Origin: Gammaproteobacteria bacterium UBA1119 | Lineage (GTDB): Bacteria > Pseudomonadota > Gammaproteobacteria > Pseudomonadales > Azotimanducaceae | Reading direction: 5' to 3' | Assembly: GCA_002313255.1 (NCBI GenBank) | Contig: DCBA01000124.1 | Coordinates: 7,941-71,940, forward strand | Length of the DNA: 64,000 nt | Program-made: the position numbers and the translations under genes | Notes under the pieces: model-generated | The model's input: the letters and a program-made list of their open reading frames with translations, nothing else | What the model was told of the DNA's origin: nothing | Database searches by the model: none | Shown: in pieces, positions 37,757 through 47,349 of the stretch | Layout: the number at the start of each line of letters is the position of its first letter | Position numbering within the stretch: the first letter of the stretch is position 1

Positions 37757-38188
37757 TTAACTTATCACCATCGTTTTCGGCTGCTGCGCTCCATGTGGAT
37801 GCGTATCGCCGGAATACACTTTTAATTTACGGAAAACCGCGCGACCCAAGGGATTCCTGGGTAGCATTCCCCTCACTGCCTTCTCTAATAGCTCTTCAGG
37901 CTTGGCCTCACGCAACCTCTTAAGAGATGTGCTTTTTATTCCCCCTGGATATCCACTATGCCTGTAATAAATTTTCTTTGTTTCCTTGTTTCCACTAACA
38001 AAGACCTTTTCGGCATTCACCACGATAATGTAGTCACCAGTGTCCACATGTGGCGTGTACTCCGCCTTGTGCTTGCCTCGGAGACGACGTGCAATTTCGG
38101 TTGCCAGACGCCCAAGCGTCTGATCCGTGGCGTCAACCACATACCAGTCATGCGCGACATCTTGTTGACGCACACTCACTGTCTTCAT
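37757..38188 (-). CDS. rplM: 50S ribosomal protein L13
   Basis: A 143-residue L13: [49 protein letters not shown] and [13 protein letters not shown] are conserved. First of the rplM-rpsI-sspA operon. In E. coli L13 represses this operon through the mRNA leader; the 84-bp upstream gap to zapE would hold promoter and leader, but I see no defined structure. Confidence 0.98.
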   Translation of the reverse strand: MKTVSVRQQDVAHDWYVVDATDQTLGRLATEIARRLRGKHKAEYTPHVDTGDYIIVVNAEKVFVSGNKETKKIYYRHSGYPGGIKSTSLKRLREAKPEELLEKAVRGMLPRNPLGRAVFRKLKVYSGDTHPHGAQQPKTMVIS

Positions 38189-38272
38189 TTCGGGACCTGG
38201 AGAAAAAGGCAGCGCGAATTTTAGTTCACGCCCTAGTAGTTTACAACTCTAACCATGCCCTATCAGCCGGTG

Positions 38273-39379
38273 CTACGGACGATGCGGTCGCGATAGATAG
38301 GCGTTCGATCGCATCTCGATAATGCGACTTTGAGTACGTTCGAATTCGCGCAATAGCTTCGAACCGACGTATAACGTTTCAACCTCCACGGAAGCGTTAA
38401 ATAGAACCTTCACTCCGCGATCATAGAATTCGTCAATCAAACTTATGAAGCGCCGCGCCTGGCCTTCACATTCCCCGTCGAGCTGATGAATCCCCCAAAT
38501 GACAACCGTATGGAAAAGCCGCGCGATCTCGATGTAGTCATTCGCGCTGCGTGGCGCGTCACATAGGGTTGAAAACTCAAACCCAACCGCCCCTTCTGCT
38601 CTATAACGAACAGCAATATCACGACCATTGACCGTTACGTGCCCGCCAATCCTAAATGTTCCTCCCGTTAAAGTCGCAAACTCGACCTCAGAGAACAGAT
38701 CGTCAGTGCGCCCAACTCGATAGACCGAGTGCTTCCGAAGGAAATTCAGCCGGTAGTCAGTCCCCGACTCAAGTTTTTCTACGCGCATGTGACGATCAAT
38801 AAGCGCAATTACGGGTAAAAATTGATTTCGCTGTAGGCCATTTTGATACAGATTACCTGGCGCAACGTTGGAAGTAGCTATGAGCGTAACGCCCTTCGCG
38901 AAAAGAGCGTCCAATAAACCCCCGAGTATCATTGCGTCGCCAATATCCGAAACAAAAAACTCGTCGAAGCAAATTATCTGGGCGGACCTAGCAAATCGGG
39001 AGGCGACCGCATTGATGGGATCCACAGTACCCTCCAACAAAGCCAATTCTTCGTGAATCCGGCGCATAAAGTGGTGGAAATGCAGTCGTTCGGATATGCC
39101 CGGCTGCAGTGATTCGTGAAACAAATCCATTAAATAGGTCTTGCCACGGCCCACCCCACCCCAGAGGTAAAGGCCTCTAATAGGATCCCGCACGTTGAAC
39201 CCTAAACCATGCTTGACGCGTGATAATAGCGAAGGTGACGAATAACGAAGCATAATGTTGTGGTGGAGGTCTGTGAAAATTTCGACAATTCTCCGCTGTC
39301 GAACGTCGTCAACATAACCGGCCTCAATATTCCGCTCGTATCGCGCGTCCGGACGGATTATTTCTAGTTTGCGTGACAC
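38273..39379 (-). CDS. zapE: Cell division ATPase ZapE (AFG1 family)
   Basis: A 368-residue P-loop ATPase of the AFG1/ZapE family, a Z-ring associated protein that destabilises FtsZ polymers late in division in E. coli. Walker A GGVGRGKTYLMD, Walker B IICFDEFFVSDIGDAMIL, sensor region TLIATSNVAPGNLY and FHHFMRRIHEEL are visible. Start GTG at 39377-39379 with AGGGA. It is upstream of rplM on the same strand, a usual neighbour. Confidence 0.95.
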   Translation of the reverse strand: MSRKLEIIRPDARYERNIEAGYVDDVRQRRIVEIFTDLHHNIMLRYSSPSLLSRVKHGLGFNVRDPIRGLYLWGGVGRGKTYLMDLFHESLQPGISERLHFHHFMRRIHEELALLEGTVDPINAVASRFARSAQIICFDEFFVSDIGDAMILGGLLDALFAKGVTLIATSNVAPGNLYQNGLQRNQFLPVIALIDRHMRVEKLESGTDYRLNFLRKHSVYRVGRTDDLFSEVEFATLTGGTFRIGGHVTVNGRDIAVRYRAEGAVGFEFSTLCDAPRSANDYIEIARLFHTVVIWGIHQLDGECEGQARRFISLIDEFYDRGVKVLFNASVEVETLYVGSKLLREFERTQSRIIEMRSNAYLSRPHRP

Positions 39380-39531
39380 CGCATCCCTAGTTAATCGTCC
39401 ACGTTACAAAAAAGAATCGGGGTGCGAAACTGGACAGTTGTTTTTTTGCGGCTTCACGCCGACCGAACCAAACAAGTGCCTGTCGTGACAATAACCATGA
39501 AACTTGCGGCAACGAATTGTTCAGCATTAGT

Positions 39532-40836
39532 TCACGGATCTTCGACGCGAGCTCGAGCCGCCGCTGAGTGGGCGGTAAGACCCTCCGTATCGGCAAGTAT
39601 CGCTGCAATTCGACCTATTTTCTTAGCACCCTCAGGTGAACATCGGATAATCGAACTACGTTTCTGGAATTCACGAACGCTGAGTCCGGAAGCGTAGCGC
39701 GCCGAACCGAAAGTAGGCAGTACATGACTCGGTCCGGCCGAATAATCGCCGAGTACTTCTGCGCTATACCCACCCATAAATATTGCACCTGCGTGCTGAA
39801 CTAGCGGTAACAATGCGTCGGGTTCGGAAACGGCAAGCTGTAAGTGTTCCGGCGCAAAACGATTAACAAGCGAAATCGCGTCTTCAAGATCACGGCACTT
39901 TATAAATGCGCCACGATCCGCAAAGGATCTTTCTATTATTTCGCTTCGTTCGAGACCAGGCATTAACTTTTCGATCTCACGAAACACTGCTTCGAGATAC
40001 GCTCGGTACGGGGAAATCAGAATTGCCTGGGCAGTACGATCGTGCTCTGCTTGGGCGCACAAATCCAGGGCCGTCCATCGAGCGGAAACGGACCCGTCCG
40101 CAACTATCAGAATTTCAGTTGGACCGGCGATAGCGTCAATGCCTACAGGTCCAAAGACCAATCGTTTAGCTGCCGTAACGAATGCCCCTCCCGGTCCGAC
40201 AATCTTATCTACGGACTTTACCGTCTCTGTCCCATACGCGAGCGCAGCTATCGCCTGCGCACCACCAATAGTGTATATCCGATCGACTTCCGCCACGTGC
40301 ATTGCCGCGAGCACGTGACGATTGCATTCACCCATGGGCGCTGGCACTACGGCAGTGATCTCGCGCACCCCAGCGATACGCGCGGGAATCACTGTCATAA
40401 GTACTGAAGACGGATAAGCGGCCTGACCGCCCGGTACGTATACACCTACACGTTGTATTGCGGTTACTCGGTACCCAAGAAAATTGCCATGTTCGTCCTC
40501 AGTCTCAAAAGATTCGTCAATTTCCGCCTCGTGAAACGACTTAATGCGTGCCGCTGCCTCGTCAAGGGCTTTTCTATCGGAGTTGACAAGTCGTTCGTAT
40601 GCTTCACTGCATTGAGCTGGAGAGACCGTCAACCGCTCCATCGACGAGACTTCAAAACGATCATATTCTGCGGTCAACGCTATGAGGGCACTGTCACCCT
40701 CTGCCCTGACTCTTTCGATGGCGGTTTTAGCCGTGATCTCGACTGTCGCGTCTTCTCGGGCCTCCCACTCGAGAAGATTTCCCATGCGATTCTCGAAATC
40801 AGCTTCGTCGGTATCGATTCTTACTATGTTGACCAA
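39532..40836 (-). CDS. hisD: Histidinol dehydrogenase
   Basis: A 434-residue zinc enzyme that oxidises L-histidinol to L-histidine in two NAD-dependent steps. It has GVYVPGGQAAYPSSVLMTVIPA, CAQAEHDRTAQAI with zinc ligands, FAPEHLQL with the catalytic Glu-His, and YSAGPSHVLPT. The start is TTG at 40834-40836 with AAGG eight bases upstream; the next ATG would lose 17 conserved residues. It follows murA by 15 bp without hisG, and hisC does not follow; the 152-bp gap to zapE has no gene. Confidence 0.96.
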   Translation of the reverse strand: MVNIVRIDTDEADFENRMGNLLEWEAREDATVEITAKTAIERVRAEGDSALIALTAEYDRFEVSSMERLTVSPAQCSEAYERLVNSDRKALDEAAARIKSFHEAEIDESFETEDEHGNFLGYRVTAIQRVGVYVPGGQAAYPSSVLMTVIPARIAGVREITAVVPAPMGECNRHVLAAMHVAEVDRIYTIGGAQAIAALAYGTETVKSVDKIVGPGGAFVTAAKRLVFGPVGIDAIAGPTEILIVADGSVSARWTALDLCAQAEHDRTAQAILISPYRAYLEAVFREIEKLMPGLERSEIIERSFADRGAFIKCRDLEDAISLVNRFAPEHLQLAVSEPDALLPLVQHAGAIFMGGYSAEVLGDYSAGPSHVLPTFGSARYASGLSVREFQKRSSIIRCSPEGAKKIGRIAAILADTEGLTAHSAAARARVEDP

Positions 40837-40851
40837 GAATTTACCTTGACT

Positions 40852-42120
40852 TCAACGCGACGAAAGACGCTGTACGTCGGCCCCGATTGACTGCAATTTT
40901 TCCTCAATACACTCGTACCCCCTGTCAATGTGGTAAATCCTGTCCACTATGGTCTCACCGTCCGCGACCAGGCCTCCAATAACTAAGCTGAATGATGCTC
41001 GCAAATCAGTCGCCATCACGGGAGCGCCCCGTAGTCCCGTTACCCCCTTTACGACGGCTGTGGTTTTACCATCGAACGATATGTCTGCGCCTAACCTAAC
41101 CAATTCATGAACATGCATGAATCGATTTTCAAATATTGTCTCGGTTATACGACTGGTACCCTTACTAATAGCATTAAGGGCAACGTACTGCGCTTGCATG
41201 TCTGTCGGAAATCCTGGATAGGGCTCCGTACAGATATCGACAGCAGTCAGATCGTGAGCCCCCGCATCTACTCTTATCCAATCATCACCCATCGTAATCG
41301 AAACGCCACTTTCTTGAAGTTTCTTAGTAACAGCTGCGATGTGTCCAGGGCACGTATTCCGAATCAAGAGATGCCCTTGAGTAGCTGCTGCAGCAATCAA
41401 ATACGTCCCTGTTTCTACTCGATCAGGCATTATTCGGAATTCTCCTCCTTGGAGAGAACTTACTCCTTCTATCATTAGAGTATCTGTACCGGCTCCTTCG
41501 ATTCGCGCACCCATCGCCACTAAACATGCCGCGAGTTCTGTCACCTCTGGTTCACAGGCAGCGTTGTGGATAGTGGTTTCACCACGCGCAAGCGTTGCCG
41601 CCATCATCAAATTTTGGGTGCCTCCAACCGTTTTTATGTCCATGTCTATTTTTGTTCCGGTCAACCCTTTCTTTGCGTCTGCAACGATATAACCCTCTTC
41701 AACTTGGATGTCAGCGCCCAGCGCCGACAACCCCTTGAGGTGCTGGTCAACGGGTCTGGGGCCAATCGCGCAACCTCCTGGTAGCGATACTTCGGCGTGA
41801 CCGTGGATTGCCAGCAATGGTCCCAGAACGAGGAACGAAGCCCGCATCGTCTTCACAAGATCGTACGGCGCCCTGAGATTCACGATATCCCGAGTGCGAA
41901 TTTCTATCGTCCTATTTTCTTCAACTGTGACATCGAGGCCTATGGTTCCAAGGAGTTCGATCATGGTCGTCACATCATTGAGGTGGGGGACATTCGTTAT
42001 TCGAAGCGATTCTTCCGACAAAATTGATGCTGCTAGAATCGGCAGGGCAGAATTCTTTGAACCCGAAATAGTGACCGTGCCCCTCAAGGGATTTCCACCC
42101 CTTATCAGCAACTTATCCAC
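40852..42120 (-). CDS. murA: UDP-N-acetylglucosamine 1-carboxyvinyltransferase MurA
   Basis: A 422-residue enolpyruvyl transferase, first committed step of peptidoglycan synthesis and the target of fosfomycin. Lys22 in SGSKNSALP and the catalytic Cys117 in [15 protein letters not shown] are present, so sensitivity to fosfomycin is expected (Cys, not Asp). [10 protein letters not shown] and [10 protein letters not shown] are also conserved. Start GTG at 42118-42120 with AAGAGA upstream. It follows ibaG, as in most Gammaproteobacteria. Confidence 0.98.
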   Translation of the reverse strand: MDKLLIRGGNPLRGTVTISGSKNSALPILAASILSEESLRITNVPHLNDVTTMIELLGTIGLDVTVEENRTIEIRTRDIVNLRAPYDLVKTMRASFLVLGPLLAIHGHAEVSLPGGCAIGPRPVDQHLKGLSALGADIQVEEGYIVADAKKGLTGTKIDMDIKTVGGTQNLMMAATLARGETTIHNAACEPEVTELAACLVAMGARIEGAGTDTLMIEGVSSLQGGEFRIMPDRVETGTYLIAAAATQGHLLIRNTCPGHIAAVTKKLQESGVSITMGDDWIRVDAGAHDLTAVDICTEPYPGFPTDMQAQYVALNAISKGTSRITETIFENRFMHVHELVRLGADISFDGKTTAVVKGVTGLRGAPVMATDLRASFSLVIGGLVADGETIVDRIYHIDRGYECIEEKLQSIGADVQRLSSR

Positions 42121-42143
42121 TAAATTCTCTTGAAAACGATTGG

Positions 42144-42368
42144 CTAAAGACCGTGCGGGGTGAGCGCTTTAATTGTAACCGCATGCAACGCTCCAGACTC
42201 AATGAGATCAGCTATACAGCGGTAGACCTTTTGTTGACGCTTGACAGGCGCGAGGCCTTCAAAAACATCAGCAATGATTCGAATAGCTGCCCGATTGCCA
42301 TCCATATCGACGGTAATCTCAGCGCTAGTAAATTCAATTTCAAGCCTCTTTCTGAGTTCGGTCTCCAT
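42144..42368 (-). CDS. ibaG: BolA family protein IbaG
   Basis: A 74-residue BolA-like protein (YrbA/IbaG). These form [2Fe-2S]-bridged pairs with monothiol glutaredoxins; IbaG is acid-induced in E. coli. [20 protein letters not shown] and [29 protein letters not shown] match the family. The ATG at 42366-42368 is taken; 14 extra upstream codons are open but not conserved. murA follows 23 bp later. Confidence 0.93.
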   Translation of the reverse strand: METELRKRLEIEFTSAEITVDMDGNRAAIRIIADVFEGLAPVKRQQKVYRCIADLIESGALHAVTIKALTPHGL

Positions 42369-42427
42369 ATCTGTTCTACGCCTAAATTTCTGCGACCGAC
42401 CACCTGACACGAGGCCTGTACGTGCCC

Positions 42428-42456
42428 ACTATAACAGCGCCGTAATTGTGTGTTCG
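42428..42456 (-). promoter_or_regulatory. Possible ibaG-murA promoter with extended -10
   Basis: On the minus strand TGT-TATAGT (42428-42436) is an extended -10, with CGAACA 17 bp upstream (42451-42456) as a weak -35. The start would lie about 50 bp before the ibaG ATG, in the 140-bp divergent gap to the calcium/sodium antiporter gene. A TACAAT at 42467-42472 may be the -10 for the plus strand. Confidence 0.4.
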
Positions 42457-42508
42457 AGAGTCTTGCTACAATCCTCCTGACTTCACTTCCTAGTAATTCA
42501 CTTTCATT

Positions 42509-43465
42509 TTGTTGCAGTCCTCCGCCATTCTTGTCGTCGGCTTAATACTCCTCGTATGGAGCGCCGAACGTTTCGTATCGGGTGCAGCAGTCACGGCGGC
42601 CAACCTTGGAGTTTCCAAGATCGTAATCGGTCTTACAATTGTGTCGATCGGCACTTCGGCTCCCGAGATACTGGTCGCAATTTCAGCATCACTGGAAGCT
42701 GCTCCGAAACTAGCAATTGGAAACGCCATTGGATCTAACATTGCCAATATCGGCCTCGTGCTCGGCGTCACAGCGATTGCCGCCCCATTGCCGTTTTCCC
42801 ACGAGATAGTTAAGAACGAACTACGCTGGCTTATCGGCGCGACTTTGCTGGGACTATTTTGTCTCGCTAACCTGTTCCTGGGATCGCTGGACGGGCTGTT
42901 GTTGTTGGCAGGACTCGGCCTAATTCTCTATCTGATGTTCGCCAAACAACGTCTAGGGCCGCAATTGCACGGCGTTGTCAACAATGAACCGGATCAAATA
43001 CCTGCTATGCCCACGCATAAAGGGGTACTTTGGCTCATTTTCGGCTTGTTACTCTTACTTTTATCAGCCGAAGTTGTGGCGCAAGAGGCTATAAAAATAG
43101 CCCAACTTCTAGGCATTGACGAGCTCATTATAGGTCTAACGATCGTTGCTATCGGCACCAGCTTGCCGGAACTCGCGGCAAGCGTTAGTGCCGCTGTTAA
43201 AGGGCACTCTGACATTGCAATCGGCAACATTGTCGGGTCAAACATTCTCAATGTTCTGGCTGTTCTCTCCGTACCCGCTCTAATGCACCCGATCGGAATT
43301 GACTCCGTTGTTTTCTGGCGAGATTACGGCGTAATGACCTCGTTGACCCTTGTTCTCGTAGTTTTTGCTTTTTGTCGCGAATCTATTTCGCGACCCGAAG
43401 GAGCTTTAATGCTCACTATCTGGTTAGGCTATAACACGATCCTCTATATGCAGGCATCTGAGTGA
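42509..43465 (+). CDS. yrbG: Calcium/sodium antiporter, YrbG family
   Basis: A 318-residue inner-membrane cation exchanger of the CaCA superfamily with about ten membrane segments in two homologous halves. The alpha repeats are visible: VIGLTIVSIGTSAPEI with GNAIGSNIANIGLVLG in the first half, and IIGLTIVAIGTSLPEL with GNIVGSNILNVLAVL in the second. The start appears to be one of two consecutive TTG codons at 42509 and 42512; there is no clear ribosome site. The mlaFEDCB genes that often lie beside it are absent and so is kdsD; kdsC starts in its stop codon. Confidence 0.92.
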   Translation: MLQSSAILVVGLILLVWSAERFVSGAAVTAANLGVSKIVIGLTIVSIGTSAPEILVAISASLEAAPKLAIGNAIGSNIANIGLVLGVTAIAAPLPFSHEIVKNELRWLIGATLLGLFCLANLFLGSLDGLLLLAGLGLILYLMFAKQRLGPQLHGVVNNEPDQIPAMPTHKGVLWLIFGLLLLLLSAEVVAQEAIKIAQLLGIDELIIGLTIVAIGTSLPELAASVSAAVKGHSDIAIGNIVGSNILNVLAVLSVPALMHPIGIDSVVFWRDYGVMTSLTLVLVVFAFCRESISRPEGALMLTIWLGYNTILYMQASE

Positions 43466-43968
43466 ACAAAGATCTTCGTTCAAGGCTAGCTACGACTGAA
43501 TTGCTTATTCTCGACGTGGACGGAGTCTTGACCGACGGACGACTTTTCTACGGTTCCGGGGGGGTTGAAATGAAGGCTTTCAATGCGCATGACGGTTACG
43601 GACTCAAGAAAATCCAACTGGAAGGTATCTCAATCGCTATCGTTTCTGGACGTACGTCGGACATCGTCGAAAAAAGGGCCAAAGAATTGAATATTCGCTT
43701 TCTTTTTCAAAACGTCGGCCAGAAAAACGAAGTCCTTGAGGAACTACACCGAGAAAGCGGTATCGAACCTCGGCACATGGCCCATGTCGGAGATGACCTA
43801 CCGGACCTGGCTCTGTTTCAAAGCGTCGGCCTCGGGATTGCCGTCGCTGACGCGCGTGTAGAAGTACGAAAAAGTGCCGATTTCGTCACGAACGCAAAGG
43901 GGGGCGAGGGTGCGGTGCGAGAAGTGTGCGAACTTATACTGGCGTCACGTCTCGAAGGAAACGAATGA
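43462..43968 (+). CDS. kdsC: 3-deoxy-D-manno-octulosonate 8-phosphate phosphatase KdsC
   Basis: A 168-residue HAD phosphatase releasing KDO for the LPS core. HAD motif I is DVDGVLTDG, motif II VSGRTS, and motif IV HVGDDLPDLAL. The GTG overlaps the yrbG stop (GTGA). It is directly followed by lptC (ATGA). Arabinose-5-phosphate isomerase kdsD, usually just upstream, is missing from this spot. Confidence 0.96.
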   Translation: MNKDLRSRLATTELLILDVDGVLTDGRLFYGSGGVEMKAFNAHDGYGLKKIQLEGISIAIVSGRTSDIVEKRAKELNIRFLFQNVGQKNEVLEELHRESGIEPRHMAHVGDDLPDLALFQSVGLGIAVADARVEVRKSADFVTNAKGGEGAVREVCELILASRLEGNE

Positions 43969-44582
43969 TACGCTGGTACCTGATCGCCGGACTTGTCGTC
44001 GCCACTTTCTTCGCCTTCTGGGGGTTGGAGTCCGAAGAAACATTACACCGTACCTTACCACCAGAATTGTCGGATCGGCCTAGTCTTTACCTTGAAAACG
44101 CGAGAATCAGCCAGTTTGGTTCGCATGGTCTAAACCGATACACGATATCGTCAAAGGCGATCACCCAGCATACGGCGACGGGTCACTCGACTCTGGTACA
44201 ACCTTCTTTGACCTTCCATCAGCCGGGCGAATCTCCCTGGTATATTTACTCGGAGCTCGGAGAGATCAAGCGGCATTTAAGCGCCCAAAACGCGCCGCCC
44301 GGTGACACGATCGGCCCTGGAACATCGATTCACTTCACGGGTCAAGTGCGGCTTTCAAGAGGCCGTAACAATCAAACACTCATGGAGCTTCAGGGTGAAT
44401 CGTTGACAATTTTTCCGGAACTAAAGCGCGTTGAATCCAACGAGCCTGTTATTATCGAAACGTCTTCAAGCAATGCCCGCGCCGCGAGTTTTGAATGCGA
44501 CCTTGAACAAAATTTTTTGCATCTTCGATCCTCAACTGACCAGCGGGTTCACTTTGTCATCCTTCCGAAAAATCGGATTTGA
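43965..44582 (+). CDS. lptC: LPS export protein LptC
   Basis: A 205-residue bitopic inner-membrane protein that receives LPS from LptB2FG and passes it to LptA. One N-terminal membrane segment (about residues 4-22), then a beta-jellyroll periplasmic domain beginning SLYLENARISQFGSHGLNRYTISS. Divergent in sequence; identified by topology and position between kdsC and lptA. The ATG overlaps the kdsC stop, with AAGGA upstream. Confidence 0.9.
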   Translation: MIRWYLIAGLVVATFFAFWGLESEETLHRTLPPELSDRPSLYLENARISQFGSHGLNRYTISSKAITQHTATGHSTLVQPSLTFHQPGESPWYIYSELGEIKRHLSAQNAPPGDTIGPGTSIHFTGQVRLSRGRNNQTLMELQGESLTIFPELKRVESNEPVIIETSSSNARAASFECDLEQNFLHLRSSTDQRVHFVILPKNRI

Positions 44583-45048
44583 AGTTATTGCTGTTTGTTG
44601 GTGTTTAACGTCGCTGTCTGCCCCCGATTCCTCATTTGATAACGAAACGCCCATCCATATTCGTGGCGACGATCTACGGGGAGACATGACGACCCGCACC
44701 GTGATCAGTGGCTCAGTGACATTGGATCAAGGAAATATTCATGTCGAGGCAGACTCGATGACAATCGATTGGTTGGAAGGTGAAGTGCAAAGAATTATAG
44801 CAAACGGAGATAAAGCTCACTTCACGCGAACTATTAGTAAGGACAATTCCTCAATCGATGCGCGGGCCCACAACATAATCTATCACCGTGAACTCAACCA
44901 AATAGAACTCCAGGGGATGGCGTTTCTTAGACAAGGAGGCAGCCTATTTCGTGGCGAAAAAATTCTCTACGACATCGGTGCCGGCCTAGTAAAGGCCGAT
45001 TCTGGAATGTCGGGAGGAGTTGAATTCATCTGGGACCCTCGAGAATAA
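44554..45048 (+). CDS. lptA: LPS periplasmic bridge protein LptA
   Basis: About 164 residues. A signal peptide (MSSFRKIGF..., cleavage near LTSLSA) leads into the OstA-like jellyroll: PIHIRGDDLRGDMTTRTVISGSV, IHVEADSMTIDWLEG, IDARAHNIIYH and ELQGMAFLRQGGSLFRGEKILYDI. The only start giving a proper signal peptide is TTG at 44554, overlapping lptC by 29 bp; it has only a weak ribosome site. LptA forms the filament that carries LPS across the periplasm. Confidence 0.88.
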   Translation: MSSFRKIGFEVIAVCWCLTSLSAPDSSFDNETPIHIRGDDLRGDMTTRTVISGSVTLDQGNIHVEADSMTIDWLEGEVQRIIANGDKAHFTRTISKDNSSIDARAHNIIYHRELNQIELQGMAFLRQGGSLFRGEKILYDIGAGLVKADSGMSGGVEFIWDPRE

Positions 45049-45055
45049 GTTCTCG

Positions 45056-45781
45056 ATGTCAATCCTACGAGCAGCTAATCTCCATAAAAGCTACCGCGGC
45101 AGACCAGTTGTTAACGATTTATCCATCCACGTCTCGAGCGGAGAAATCGTTGGACTTCTGGGACCCAACGGAGCCGGAAAAACCCTCAGTTTTCACATGG
45201 TTGTGGGGCTGGTGAGACTGGACAGTGGCACGGTATCAATCGATGAGCACGTCCTCTCCAATGCACCCATGCATCAACGCGCCCAGAAAGGATTGGTTTA
45301 TTTACCCCAGGAACCGAGTGTTTTTCGAAAGCTCTCGGTTGAGAACAATTTGCACGCCATCATTGAATTGAGGGGTGATCTTGACAAGTCGCAGAAAAAA
45401 TCTTTAGCACAACAGCTTCTTGCAGAGTTTAATCTGAACGAGATTAGCGAAGTGATTAGTGAGCGACTTTCTGGCGGAGAAAGGCGTCGACTAGAGATTG
45501 CTCGCGCGCTCGCGAACCAGCCACGTTTTTTGTTACTCGACGAACCGTTTGCTGGCGTCGACCCAATTTCTGTTGACGACATCAAGGTTGAAATTCGCAA
45601 ACTTGCAACTCGTCAAATCGGCGTACTCATCACCGACCACAACGTTCGGGAAACCTTGGATATCTGCGATCGGGCATACATCGTAAACGAAGGGCGCATC
45701 ATTGCCGATGGAACGGCACACGACGTACTATCAGATGCGGTGGTGCAACGAGTCTATCTAGGGCCGCGGTTTTCTATTTAG
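45056..45781 (+). CDS. lptB: LPS export ABC transporter ATPase LptB
   Basis: A 241-residue ABC ATPase that powers LPS extraction with LptF/LptG (not in the window). Walker A GLLGPNGAGKT, Q-loop YLPQEPSVFRKL, signature LSGGERRR, Walker B FLLLDEPFAGVDP and the H-loop TDHN are present. The ATG at 45056 is seven bases after the lptA stop. rpoN follows after 46 bp. Confidence 0.97.
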   Translation: MSILRAANLHKSYRGRPVVNDLSIHVSSGEIVGLLGPNGAGKTLSFHMVVGLVRLDSGTVSIDEHVLSNAPMHQRAQKGLVYLPQEPSVFRKLSVENNLHAIIELRGDLDKSQKKSLAQQLLAEFNLNEISEVISERLSGGERRRLEIARALANQPRFLLLDEPFAGVDPISVDDIKVEIRKLATRQIGVLITDHNVRETLDICDRAYIVNEGRIIADGTAHDVLSDAVVQRVYLGPRFSI

Positions 45782-45827
45782 ACAGCGATTGTAAATCGCC
45801 AGCAATATCCATCGAACCGATTGGAAT

Positions 45828-47333
45828 ATGAAACAAATTCCCTCAATTAAAACCCGCCAACGGTTCAAGGTCACGCCACAGTTGCGAACCGCGATAGGGC
45901 TATTACAGCTTTCCGGCAGCGAACTTCAGCTCGAAATTCAGCAAGCTATCGAAACAAACGCACTCCTCGAAATCGAAAACAATAACCCTCAACAATTCGT
46001 CGATGAAGTCGTAGATACGAATTCTCATCCATACAACGAATCGATAAGACGCGAGTCAGATTGGCCGAACGACACTCGTATTGAAGGCCAGGATGACCTG
46101 TACGCTGACGAAGATTCAGGTATCGATCGATATTGGCTACCCGCTCATGAGAGATCCGATATTGATAGATCCCGCTTGGACACCTACGAAGTTGCTGATC
46201 ATTCGGTGTCGCTGTCAGATCATCTTACCCAGCAAATAGACTTCGCATCACTCACGGTTGTACAAGACGCGATCGCCCAAGCAATTATCGACGGCATCAA
46301 TGATGATGGCATGCTGCAAAACAGTTTGGTCGAAATAGCGGCGAGCCTTCGCCCGGAGGTAAATGCCTCTTTGGTCGAAATGGAGAAGGTCCTGAAGGTT
46401 ATTCAAGATCTACATCCGGCTGGCGTGGGTTCCCGAAATCTCCAGGAATGTCTCCTGATACAACTGCGACTTCTTCCTAAGGACTCCCATTCAAAAAGGG
46501 TCGCAATACGAGTACTAGCCGATCATTTTGAATTTCTTGCGTCGCAAGATTTCGATCGGCTTTCCCGCATTTTGAATATGCCAGCCAAGGACTTGCTTGA
46601 AGCAGTCGATTTGGTCCGATCACTCAACCCAAGGCCTGGTTCAATAATTGTTTCCACTCTCACTGAATACGTCGCACCCGATGTGATCGTCCGCGAGGAC
46701 AATGGTCGATGGCTGGTTGAATTAAACCCAGACGTTACACCCCGAATAAGAATTAATCCCATATACGATCAACCTTCAACGATGTCGACGAAATTTCAGT
46801 CCAATGCTTACGTTCGCGAAAACTTACGACATGCAAAGCTATTTCTTCAAGGTGTAGAACATCGAAATTCAACGTTGGCCAACGTTTCTCGTTGCATCGT
46901 CGAGCACCAACACGGATTTCTAGAGCACGGGTTGAGTGCAATGAAGCCTCTGTCTCTAGCCGATATCTCGTCTAAATTGGACGTACATGTCTCCACGGTT
47001 TCGCGAATCACGACCCGCAAGTACCTACTGACGCCCCGAGGGTTATTTCCTTTGAAGTATTTCTTCTCCAAAACCATTTCCACAACCGATGGGGAACCAG
47101 TAGCTAGTATTGCCGTTCAAGAATTGATACGGAACATAATTAGTCGCGAAGAAAAACGGGATCCGTTATCCGATAACTCTATCTCGAAACTACTTGAGTC
47201 TGACGGGATGAAAATAGCCCGACGAACGGTTACGAAATATCGGGAAATCATGGCAATTCCAACGTCTAACAAACGCAAAAAGCACTATTGGGCATTGGGG
47301 ATTCAAGTAAGGCGGAATAAAATAGTCGGTTAA
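45828..47333 (+). CDS. rpoN: RNA polymerase sigma-54 factor RpoN
   Basis: A 501-residue sigma54. The glutamine-rich N-terminal activator region I (TPQLRTAIGLLQLSGSELQLEIQQAIETNALLE), acidic region II, core-binding domain, helix-turn-helix (about 380-405, SLADISSKLDVHVSTVSRITTRKYLLTP) and the RpoN box ARRTVTKYRE near residue 470 are all present. It directs transcription from -24/-12 promoters with enhancer-binding ATPases. hpf, usually between rpoN and ptsN, is absent. Confidence 0.97.
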   Translation: MKQIPSIKTRQRFKVTPQLRTAIGLLQLSGSELQLEIQQAIETNALLEIENNNPQQFVDEVVDTNSHPYNESIRRESDWPNDTRIEGQDDLYADEDSGIDRYWLPAHERSDIDRSRLDTYEVADHSVSLSDHLTQQIDFASLTVVQDAIAQAIIDGINDDGMLQNSLVEIAASLRPEVNASLVEMEKVLKVIQDLHPAGVGSRNLQECLLIQLRLLPKDSHSKRVAIRVLADHFEFLASQDFDRLSRILNMPAKDLLEAVDLVRSLNPRPGSIIVSTLTEYVAPDVIVREDNGRWLVELNPDVTPRIRINPIYDQPSTMSTKFQSNAYVRENLRHAKLFLQGVEHRNSTLANVSRCIVEHQHGFLEHGLSAMKPLSLADISSKLDVHVSTVSRITTRKYLLTPRGLFPLKYFFSKTISTTDGEPVASIAVQELIRNIISREEKRDPLSDNSISKLLESDGMKIARRTVTKYREIMAIPTSNKRKKHYWALGIQVRRNKIVG

Positions 47334-47349
47334 AAAGTATTGAACATTG

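Noticed and set aside
39430-39475. T7 run beside a GC-rich hairpin downstream of hisD
   Set aside because: The T-run lies on the wrong side of the hairpin for terminating hisD; the plus-strand alternative has only a four-base stem and no gene to terminate.
39387-39608. A 73-codon minus-strand frame at the 3' end of hisD
   Set aside because: It begins inside hisD in another frame and has no recognisable features.
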